A DNA stretch of 64,000 bases from Nothopassalora personata (lineage: Eukaryota; Ascomycota; Dothideomycetes; Mycosphaerellales; Mycosphaerellaceae): assembly GCA_033816765.1 (NCBI GenBank), contig CM066287.1, positions 2,294,001-2,358,000 of the forward strand. Direction: 5' to 3'. A model generated the notes under the pieces. The model made no database searches. It saw only the letters and a list, made by a program, of their open reading frames with translations, and had not been told where the DNA came from. Shown here piece by piece: positions 22,960 to 31,324 of this stretch; position 1 is the stretch's first letter, and each line of letters starts with the position of its first letter. Position numbers and translations under genes: made by a program.

Positions 22960-24501
22960 ATGGCTGGCCGCTGCAACGCTCGCCCGCGGAGCCTCACAGG
23001 CAGGCTCAAGTATGCCGCATGCTCCGTCGTGGCCTTGTACGTCGTTTACTGCTTTCTCCTCGACATGCCTCTGCTGAGCTCCGATCTTCCCCAGTACGCG
23101 GGCCACTTTGACGTCGGTGTCATCGACATCGAGGCCCCGTGTCAGGTGCGACGCATAGCAGATGCCGTGCTGAAGGACACTGGAGCGCCGGCATTCGAGC
23201 TCGAGACGGTTTTGTTCTCACTGTACTATCCTGCTGTCAAGGATGCTGCTTCGACAGTGACTCACCACCCGTGGGTCTCGAAACCTCTCGGCCTGACGGG
23301 CGAAGGCTACGCAAGGTTCGCCAAGATCAACAACTTCGTCACAAACAATGTCTTCACCTTCGGCCTGTGGATGCTAGCCGGAAGCACCACCATTCCAGCC
23401 AACGTGGACGTGCCCCTGCACGGCACTGCAAAGCCTTACCATGCCTACCAAGCACCTTATCTTGACTTTGACTACGAGCACCCGCTCGACGACTATGGCT
23501 TGCCCAAGTTTCCAGTCATTGTCTTCTCCCACGGCATGGCATCCAGCCGCAACAGCTACACACAATATTGCGGTGAATTGGCCTCAAGGGGTTACATCGT
23601 GGCTGCCATTGAGCATAGAGACGGATCAGGTCCAGGCACTGTCATCATGAACCAGACAGAGACGCGGACGCTCTTCCACATGGGCCCCGAGATGCTCGAT
23701 CCAATGCCGGAGATTGCCGACTTCAAGACCATGCAGCTGGCTATGCGACAGGCCGAAGTGGAAGAGACGGTGCGGATACTACGAGCCATCAATGACGGCC
23801 AAGGAATGGAGGTGTTCAAGAGCAATCCGAGAATGGAAGGTCAAGATCTGGCAGAGTTCAAAGGCAGGCTCATGATGGATCGCATGGTTATGGGAGGTCA
23901 CTCTTATGGCGCAACACTCGCTCTTCAGACACTCAAGGGCGGTCCCTCCGCGAAGCTACCTTTCGTGGGTGCTATCGTTCTCGATCCTGGCAAGCAGAGT
24001 GGCCCACTCAACGATGACATTCACGTGCCACTGTTGGTTGTCCACTCGCAGAGTTGGTCGGCACGCCATACGATATTTCACGGAAGGCCGCATTTTTCGG
24101 TTGTCAAAGACCTAGTGAGGAAGGTCATCGAGGAGAAAAAAGAGTTTGCCTGGTTTGTAACAGCCAAAGGCACAACACATCCATCAGTCACGGACGCGCC
24201 GTTGATTGAGCCGTTACTTCTTGCCTGGACGACCGGCTCGACAATTGATGCAAGACAGGGCGTGCTCCAGTACGTGAAGATCTCGAGACAGTTCATGCAT
24301 TTCCTCGAATCGGAGCACAGGCAAAGTATTTTGAGAGAAGAGGTCACACACCCAGAATACGACGACGAGCCAGTAAGGTCCATCAACCCCGTCGTTGAGA
24401 AGTACTGGCAGATACACGTGGCTCCGACGGCTTACTGTCCGGCGCCAGGATACTGCGGTTTAGACGATTCCGACGACATGGACGAGGGATGGGAAATATG
24501 A
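22960..24501 (+). CDS. PAF-acetylhydrolase-like esterase, membrane-anchored
   Basis: Single exon, 513 residues, of the platelet-activating-factor acetylhydrolase isoform II family. These enzymes hydrolyse the sn-2 short acyl chain of phospholipids (1-alkyl-2-acetylglycerophosphocholine esterase). The catalytic elements are visible: the oxyanion-side FSHGM motif, nucleophile elbow GGHSYG (Ser near residue 315), the Asp in VLDPGKQ and the His in GTTHPSVTD. A hydrophobic stretch at residues 18-36 suggests a signal anchor, so the enzyme probably faces the secretory lumen or the cell exterior. The C-terminal tail is acidic (DDSDDMDEG). The ATG at 22960 directly precedes the Arg-rich start expected before a signal anchor. 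Confidence 0.88.
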   Translation: MAGRCNARPRSLTGRLKYAACSVVALYVVYCFLLDMPLLSSDLPQYAGHFDVGVIDIEAPCQVRRIADAVLKDTGAPAFELETVLFSLYYPAVKDAASTVTHHPWVSKPLGLTGEGYARFAKINNFVTNNVFTFGLWMLAGSTTIPANVDVPLHGTAKPYHAYQAPYLDFDYEHPLDDYGLPKFPVIVFSHGMASSRNSYTQYCGELASRGYIVAAIEHRDGSGPGTVIMNQTETRTLFHMGPEMLDPMPEIADFKTMQLAMRQAEVEETVRILRAINDGQGMEVFKSNPRMEGQDLAEFKGRLMMDRMVMGGHSYGATLALQTLKGGPSAKLPFVGAIVLDPGKQSGPLNDDIHVPLLVVHSQSWSARHTIFHGRPHFSVVKDLVRKVIEEKKEFAWFVTAKGTTHPSVTDAPLIEPLLLAWTTGSTIDARQGVLQYVKISRQFMHFLESEHRQSILREEVTHPEYDDEPVRSINPVVEKYWQIHVAPTAYCPAPGYCGLDDSDDMDEGWEI

Positions 24502-25586
24502 GAAGCCGACATGAAGACCATCCGTCAAATCCCGTGCTCTCGACAGCATAACTCAAGAACAGGGTATAATTCCTTGTAGATTGGTTATTCTGCCACACCA
24601 CTGGACGGCCTTGAGGTTTCTTGCGCAGAGCCATGACGCCTCCGCCAAGCATGCATCATAGGCGTAAAATTGTGTCTGCACAAAGTCCCTCGTGCTGACA
24701 TGGCGTTCGAAGAGCAAGTTGATGTCCGCAAGCGTCCGTTCCTTAGGCTTCGATAGCCGCAAATCCGTGCACAGCACAGCAACGAACTACCGGCGCAGGA
24801 CTAAACATGACATTAGCATGATATTAAATTGAAGGACGAGAAATCACACCTTACGCAGCCCGCGGAAATCCTCGGACCGCAAACAGTGGGATTGAGGATG
24901 CACGGTGTAAAGACCGAGCAGACGATACTAGCGATGATGAAGAGGCTTCTTTCAAGGACGATCTTCTTGATGGAAGGCTGCGTGTAGTGAGCTCGGCGAC
25001 GAGCGAGTAGTATACCGTTTCCACTGTCAGCTGGTAAAAGTTGCGAGGAGGGCTTGTTCATTGCCTGGTGGTTCAATACGGAGCAGAGATCGTTCCAGTG
25101 GAAGAGGAATGGCATAATCGCAGTAGGGTCAACAAGCTGAGTTGTTGGTCGCGTGATAATCGAAGGAAGATCGTATATCTTGAATAAGACATGGAAGTGC
25201 AGTGAAGTTGTCGACAAGCTCCTCGCGTGGTTGCCAAATGTGTGGATAATCGTTACACTTAGCTCCAATCCGCTTGGGCGCCTTGTTAAGGATCCCGTAT
25301 CTTCTAGTCTATACTGTATAGGGTCACCATATGTGCTGCTCGCTCACTGAAGCTGGCGTTACACTCGTCGGCAGCGAGTCCTTTGACACGCCCGAGCAAA
25401 TGTCGAACATTAGCCATCGCAGCTCTCGATGATACCACAGTGCTGGTTGGACTCGATGTCTTCCAGTTGCGAATCAGTCGAGCGTGAGAGAGTCTAGCCA
25501 GAATCTGAACTCTCTCGTTGGGGAATGCGATGATCGATCAGCGGATGCGCTCGACTCGTCGAGCGTCATTTCATCATCGCCACTAC
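24502..25586. other. 1.1 kb convergent 3' regions
   Basis: Lies between the esterase gene (plus) and the glycosyltransferase gene (minus). Several short frames on the minus strand were examined and none resembles a protein. Confidence 0.5.
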
Positions 25587-27092
25587 TCAATCACTCGAAC
25601 GATGTTCCAAAACAGGCCGAGCAGGTGTCGTTGATGTAATAGTCCATCCGTCCTTTCCGCTGCACTTATCCAGCTTCTTCATCCACACGTTCACTCGATC
25701 GAGCATCCAGCCAGAAGTGACGCCTTTCCCTTCGCGGCCCATCTTGAGCTCGACGCCAGTCGAACAGCCAAGCGGCCCGACAGCATAATGCAAGCAGGTA
25801 GCAGTCTTGGCACATATCGCCTTGCAACCTTCCATCGAGATACCGATCGTGTTGCCGTGTTGCGTCTCCGGTTTACTGTCCCAGTCGTGCCTTTCTGTGG
25901 TGATGTTAGGCAGAACATAGGATTTGAAAGTATCTCTGTGATGCAGGAGCCTGCTGTTGTCCTTGTGCCATCCCGCATTTTGTTCTTCTTCTTTGGGTGG
26001 ATGCTCTCTGATCCACTTCTGCTCAAAGTGCCAGAAGTCATGGATCTGACTTGGTACCATGTGGTGATATGTAAGCGCAGGCGCGCACCACATGCTCTTG
26101 CCTAACTTCTTCTCCAGCCATCGTCCATCGAATGCTGGCTCGCCACCTTGAAACATGGGCCAACCCCAGCTGAGGTCGACACCGGCATCGTGCAAGACCC
26201 TTCCTAGGACGCAATCCCCCGCCCAATGCCCAGCTGTCCAGGTATGCCACTCGTCGACTTTCGCGTTGTATAGCGCTACGCCCTTCTCCATAGCAGGTCT
26301 GCTCACGACGAACGCCGAACCACCGTGAGCGAACAGATCGTCGCCAATCTGTACTTCGCTACCATAGTAAAGCGGTTTCGAAGCGTCCAATCGAGGAATC
26401 CACTGCAGGAAGTTCGACCACACAAAGTACGTATCTGGCTCCAAGAAGACATACCACTTGAAGTCAGGATGCAAATTCAGCGTCTGGTTCATCATGGGCA
26501 GGAACTTCCATTTATCGAGGCGCCAGCCGGCATTATCATTCTTCCCAACAGGACCGCTTTCTTCGCTGACATTGCCGGAAAGTTCTTGCGCAACCAGTCC
26601 GGTCCGGCCAACATCCTGGATGTGAAGGTAGTGCTTGAAATCCTCATTGGTGGACTTGATATCCTCGGGCATATCTTTCAAAACATCGTGCACCTTGAAT
26701 CCAAGGAAGTCCTCTTCATAGTCGGAAAAGATGATGTGATGTTGGAAACAATTGAAGTTGGTGTATAGCTGAGCGGGTAGTTTGTCCTTGATCTCGGTCG
26801 CTCCTGTCCGCATGATGACCAGAACATCCTCGCCACCGGGAAGTGACTTGCATGGCAGGCCAGATTCTTTGGTGGCATTCTGCCCGCCATCAACGTGAGG
26901 TGCGGGCGCACCAGGCTGTGAGGTTCCCGGCGGAGCCTCATGCAACAGCTCTTGGCTCGCTTGCTGTAGCCGCGAGAGTTGCCACTGCGGAAGCGGAGCG
27001 TAGGTAGACTTTTGCAGGAGTGTCACAAACACGAACGCCAGCGCACATATGACGGCCAGCCTGGGGCCTCGACCAATTTGCGTCAAAAGCAT
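25587..27092 (-). CDS. GT31/Fringe-like glycosyltransferase, type II membrane protein
   Basis: Single exon, 501 residues. A short cytoplasmic start (MLLTQIGRGPR) is followed by a transmembrane segment (residues 12-26) and a Pro-rich stem, the topology of a Golgi glycosyltransferase. The lumenal domain has the fungal DUF604/GT31 pattern: VLVIMRTGATEI, the FSDYEED block, WYVFLEPDTYFVW with a DxD-like E-P-D at 218-220 for metal and nucleotide-sugar binding, YYGSEVQIGD and FAHGGSAFVVSR, then GDCVLGRVLHDAGV. The C-terminal third is Cys-containing (CKAICAKTATCLHYAVG) and PAN/apple-like. The donor sugar and acceptor cannot be deduced; protein or cell-wall glycan modification is inferred. Confidence 0.85.
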   Translation of the reverse strand: MLLTQIGRGPRLAVICALAFVFVTLLQKSTYAPLPQWQLSRLQQASQELLHEAPPGTSQPGAPAPHVDGGQNATKESGLPCKSLPGGEDVLVIMRTGATEIKDKLPAQLYTNFNCFQHHIIFSDYEEDFLGFKVHDVLKDMPEDIKSTNEDFKHYLHIQDVGRTGLVAQELSGNVSEESGPVGKNDNAGWRLDKWKFLPMMNQTLNLHPDFKWYVFLEPDTYFVWSNFLQWIPRLDASKPLYYGSEVQIGDDLFAHGGSAFVVSRPAMEKGVALYNAKVDEWHTWTAGHWAGDCVLGRVLHDAGVDLSWGWPMFQGGEPAFDGRWLEKKLGKSMWCAPALTYHHMVPSQIHDFWHFEQKWIREHPPKEEEQNAGWHKDNSRLLHHRDTFKSYVLPNITTERHDWDSKPETQHGNTIGISMEGCKAICAKTATCLHYAVGPLGCSTGVELKMGREGKGVTSGWMLDRVNVWMKKLDKCSGKDGWTITSTTPARPVLEHRSSD

Positions 27093-27779
27093 GACATGGG
27101 AGTAGGTTGCGGAGATGGCAGCGCGATGCTGACTGCCCGATAATGTCGTGTTTTTTAGAAAGCGATGGTGGTCAGCAGTTGGAAGGGGGTCCTTCAGAGC
27201 ACGAAAAGACAGCTGATAGCGCCTTCACGACTTTGGTTCGACGAGGGTCTATCGACATGGGTGCGCGACGAGACCCCAGCGCCAAACGCAGTGTGCGTTT
27301 CAGGAGGTCGAGCAAGCGATGGCGCTGGGAACGACTCGGCTGTCAGCACGATCCGCTGGAACCAGCATTTGGTGCACGTTGCACCCGAATGCACAGCTCG
27401 CTCCAAACTCAATTCTTCACATGCTTAAAGCACTCTGGGACAGAAGTCATGAAGTTGTACTGGATGAGCCTCATCCCTTTCCTGCTGTCCTGTGGTTCCT
27501 GACCGGCTGACCCCGGGCGCTCGGTAGTGACAGGGGCCCAGGGCCCGGGATGGTCGCCGCACATTTGCCAGGATGAGCTCCGGCGGCTTGAGCCCCACCA
27601 CGCGGGTATCCGGGACTGACAAGAGGCATCGCAATAACCACATGTAGGGATGTATCACGAAGGGGAAAGTGCACCACGAACATGACCTGTCAAGAGAGGG
27701 TATCATCTAGTACTGTAGGACCGCTGCACTACCCCGGAAACACCGCATACTCCATCGTTTCTCATCATTGGCGGATCTA
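27093..27779. other. intergenic
   Basis: Promoter of the glycosyltransferase gene and 3' flank of Ku80. A GC-rich patch at 27505-27610 contains palindromic GGGCCC clusters. No gene supported. Confidence 0.5.
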
Positions 27780-29966
27780 TCATGAAACCATTTGCATCGA
27801 CATCCACTTCTTTGCGTCTTCCTCCGTGACCTCGCTCCCTTCACATTCACTGTTCAGAATCGGCTTCATCCCGTTCACTCTTACACGATACCACATCTCC
27901 CTTCGCTCCCCACCCAATTCATCACCGAGAGTCTTCTCCTTCAGCTCCTTTAAAAATTCGTTGTATGGTGCAGGGAATTCGAGCTCGATCATGCCCTCAC
28001 GCATCACTCGAATAGCTTCAACCGCTCGGCCATAGTTTGAATCGCCCACGGAGTGCTTGATCCAGTCGTAGATGATGTTCTTGAGCTGCCTGCAAGCATC
28101 TTTCAGTTGTTCCTCGTCATCGGCGCTTTCCAGGATCTGCTTGAACTCTGGCACGGCGTTCTTGGGATCAATGCGCTTGTTCTTGCGGTTGGTATCTTGC
28201 GCGAGCAACGCAGTCACATCGAGGTCTGAAAGCGGTTTCGGTGCCTCCTTCCTGCTGTACCGCTTTCCGCGTGCCTTTGGTGGCACTTTCTTCACTTCGC
28301 CCGCTTTGATCACTCTCTCGAGGGAAGGCTTTGCCTTCTCCACGAGGTCTTCCGGAGGGTGAGAATACTTGATCAGGATATCGTAAGGGTCTGGGATCTC
28401 AGCTTCTGGATAGACGGCACGGTGTTTGATGACCTGGTTCAGGCGATGGAGCATCGGGCTGAACGTCTCATCGAAAGGGGCGTATTCAGCATCCTGGCCT
28501 TCGTCATCCTTGCTGAAAGTCGATAGGTCCATGCTGTCCACATAGTCACTCATCGCATCTTGAAGCTCATCGTTGGGAAGGTTGCGATGGACCTTCAACA
28601 CTTTGCCGCTTACAGTGACCACGCGGTCTAGCGGCGGGAACTTATAGCTTCGCAAGTCTTCTGCAAAAGGTAATTCGATGTCGTACACACATTCGAAATC
28701 AGGCTCAATGTTCGGCGCCAGAATGATGACCTTGGGATCCTTCATGTCTTTCGGCACAAGGCGTGCGACAGCGAAAGAGTCCAATTCATAAAGCGCGTGT
28801 ATGAAAGATGACAGCGCCATGGAAGCCTTGTCGTTGTGCTTTTGCGAGACGATCATGTTCGCTCTTGACATGTCAAGATATCGTTGATACTGCGCTTTGG
28901 ACACGAAGCCAATGATGTCGAGTCCTTGTTTCGATTCGAAGGCCGTGACGTTCTGATCACTCTCGGAGATATGAACGGCGGTCCTGCCATACTCGTAACC
29001 CTTTGAGAGGTCATCGCGCTCAACGTCTTTCTTGCCACCCGGAGCATTCTCGTCGTCGACTTGATAGGTTCTTGCGGTCGCGACGCCGGATAGCCCATTC
29101 CCTTCGTCAGCTGAGGCATCCTCGCCATTCGGCAACGTGGCTGTACTCTGTGTCGCTTCTGAGACTCCGTGCTTGACCACGAACTTGCTGGCTGTCGGAG
29201 CTTTCGCGACCATAGTCTTTGGATAGCGCTCCACATCTATAGTGAGTGCATCTTCGAATAGCTCTGGGTTGCCAAGTGTCAGGAAACCTTTGTAGCTTGG
29301 TACTGGCCTGGTCGATTTGGTTCTCGGTGCTTGCATCTCCTCGACAGCTTGAGCCATGGTTCCGAAAGTGCCATTACAGTCCTCGCAAAGCTGCCGGAAG
29401 ATATCTTCATTGTCCATCTTGAGCTGATCCTTGGACTCCTCTTTGACCCCGTACTCTGGGTCATCGAAGTCGACACCCAGAATGACGAGATCAATGCCAT
29501 CTTCCTGGATCTTCTTCTTGATCACCGGAAGGTCGTCTATATCCATCGGAGCACGAGCATCGGTCACCAGCACAATCTTCCGCTCATACTTCAACTTCTT
29601 GCAGGTCTCTGCAATCATCTGGACTGCGACCACGAGAGATGAGATGGCATCTCCAGCATCTGTGTTGCTGACAACAAGCTCATTACGAAGCCTTCGCACG
29701 TCCGGCATCAGGATTTGAGAAAGCCCTTGGAGAACTTTGATGTTTTGATACGACTCCTCGGTGTCCATACTGTTCTCAGTCTCATCACTCCGCAGGGCAA
29801 CTACAGCGGCCATTGCCGTCTTCCTGGCAGTTTGAACAGTCGCTGTGATTTTGTCCCAAACGTATTCCAAAGCCCAGTCGAGGTCTGTTTTGTCCCGGCC
29901 ATAGCGTTTCTCACCCATCGTCGCGCCGACATCGACGATGTAGACTGTGGCTTCTTTGCTCGCCAT
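27780..29966 (-). CDS. ku80: Ku80, DNA end-binding subunit of non-homologous end joining
   Basis: Single exon, 728 residues. The N-terminal von Willebrand A-like domain (TVYIVDVGATMGE to about residue 230) is followed by the Ku core beta-barrel (from PSYKGFLTLGNPE through RTAVHISE and the LDIIGFVSKAQYQRYLDMS block), the helical arm (SFIHALYELDSFAVARLVPK) and a C-terminal helical domain (ITRKNKRIDPKNAVPEFKQI-like segment to the end). The protein pairs with Ku70 on broken DNA ends in the nucleus, recruits ligase IV and protects telomeres. Length matches fungal Ku80 (mus-52/YKU80). It is divergently arranged with the TMEM205-like gene, 255 bp apart, so the two may share a promoter region. Confidence 0.95.
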   Translation of the reverse strand: MASKEATVYIVDVGATMGEKRYGRDKTDLDWALEYVWDKITATVQTARKTAMAAVVALRSDETENSMDTEESYQNIKVLQGLSQILMPDVRRLRNELVVSNTDAGDAISSLVVAVQMIAETCKKLKYERKIVLVTDARAPMDIDDLPVIKKKIQEDGIDLVILGVDFDDPEYGVKEESKDQLKMDNEDIFRQLCEDCNGTFGTMAQAVEEMQAPRTKSTRPVPSYKGFLTLGNPELFEDALTIDVERYPKTMVAKAPTASKFVVKHGVSEATQSTATLPNGEDASADEGNGLSGVATARTYQVDDENAPGGKKDVERDDLSKGYEYGRTAVHISESDQNVTAFESKQGLDIIGFVSKAQYQRYLDMSRANMIVSQKHNDKASMALSSFIHALYELDSFAVARLVPKDMKDPKVIILAPNIEPDFECVYDIELPFAEDLRSYKFPPLDRVVTVSGKVLKVHRNLPNDELQDAMSDYVDSMDLSTFSKDDEGQDAEYAPFDETFSPMLHRLNQVIKHRAVYPEAEIPDPYDILIKYSHPPEDLVEKAKPSLERVIKAGEVKKVPPKARGKRYSRKEAPKPLSDLDVTALLAQDTNRKNKRIDPKNAVPEFKQILESADDEEQLKDACRQLKNIIYDWIKHSVGDSNYGRAVEAIRVMREGMIELEFPAPYNEFLKELKEKTLGDELGGERREMWYRVRVNGMKPILNSECEGSEVTEEDAKKWMSMQMVS

Positions 29967-30221
29967 GATGAAGTATTGTGTTGACTACATTTGGATGATA
30001 AAGCTCGATGGCTTTAGCGTCGCGTGAAGCTATAGAATATAACTAAGGCAGACACGCGCTCTGACTGGGATGAAACACGCGCTACTTCGCGAGATCTGAA
30101 GCTTGGGATGATGAATGACCTCATGAGATGTCTCGTCATGTGCTGATATGAAAGTGAATTGATATGGTTCCTTAACCGCTCTGTCTATGTAGGTCGTCAT
30201 TGACCAGAATTACACTGCACA

Positions 30222-30838
30222 ATGCCTTCTCTCTCCTCCCTCTCCGATCCCAAAGCCTACCACATCCTCACCTACGGCACGCTTCTGGGCAGCAACCTCT
30301 TCCAGACCTTCCTCGCCGGTCCTCTCGCCTTCAAAGCTCTGCCTCGCGCGCAGTTCAGCACCCTTCAACAGGCCATCTTCCCACCGTACTTTGGCTTCCA
30401 GACTGCGCTCCCTCTCGTACTTGCATTGACTTGGCCTGGTGAGAAGATTGTCAAGGCGGGAGGTTTAGAAGCCAGGAACAACGCGGGATGGGTAGGATTG
30501 CTGGAGGAGCAGAATCGATGGATTGCGTTCGTGCCCATCGCGACCATGTTCTTCACTAGTCTGGCCAATCTGCTGGTACTGGGTCCGGCGACGACGAAGG
30601 TCATGAAGGAGCGGAAGCATCAGGGTAGGTCATATGACAAAGCAGAGCATGAGCTTGGCTAATCATGATGCTAGAAACAAGAGATGGGAAGAAATACTAT
30701 GATCCCGGTCCAAAGACACCAGAGATGCAACGCTTGAACTCTTCGTTTGCTAAGCTGCACGGCATGTCTTCGCTCGCAAACGTCGTTGGGCTCGGAGCCA
30801 TGCTGGTGTATGGCATGACACTCGCAGAGAAGTTATGA
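30222..30838 (+). CDS. TMEM205-like (DUF4149) membrane protein
   Basis: Two exons, 30222-30624 and 30675-30838, joined across a 50 bp intron (GTAGGT donor, CTAG acceptor), give 188 residues. The protein has four hydrophobic segments: residues 12-35, 55-72, about 105-125, and a C-terminal one (LANVVGLGAMLVYGMTLAEKL). It matches the TMEM205/DUF4149 pattern: the GSNLFQTFLAGPLAFKAL start, the FPPYFGFQ motif, and RDGKKYYDP before LNSSFAKLHGMSSLAN. The biochemical role of the family is not settled. Without splicing the frame ends 12 residues past the donor. Confidence 0.88.
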
Positions 30839-31324
30839 CTGGAATGATGCATGATAGGGATCTAGCTACTGTATAGACCATAAAAGTCTGCCAAAGCCGA
30901 AAATACCACACATCGAACAGCTTTTATGATCTCAATGAGCTCAACGCATGGAGATAGATGACAGTGAGACATTCAGGCATTAACGGCTGCGAAATGTCCA
31001 GCTCAACTCCGATGGAGATGCAGCCAAAGACGCTGATACCACTGTTCGACCAAATTCATCAGCACTGCTCGCCTCCTTCAGACACCACGTCTTGGCTTCC
31101 ACAATTCACAGGCCAAACCTCAAGGGTCATACTGCTCCTGCGAACGTCATAGCAAGCACCTCCCTAACCAGTCAATTCAGCCTGCGCAGCGTCTTTTGCT
31201 TTCCACTACAGCAGTCCCAGTCTCCCTGAGTCCAGAAGCCTCCGTAATGACTAGTCCGGCGGCACCGATCTTGGCATACTGCGGCAAGGTCTGCGGAAGT
31301 CGGTGTAGCACACTCCTACGTCAC
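30839..31324. other. convergent 3' regions
   Basis: Between the TMEM205-like gene and the chitin-binding protein gene. Nothing recognised. Confidence 0.5.

Noticed and set aside
24553..25268. Several 65-150 codon frames on the minus strand between the esterase and glycosyltransferase genes
   Set aside because: No domains, no conserved-looking segments, and they overlap the expected 3' UTRs.
30925..31190. Search for a further gene or tRNA between TMEM205-like and the chitin-binding protein
   Set aside because: No box A/box B pair, no paired tRNA arms and no protein-like frame.
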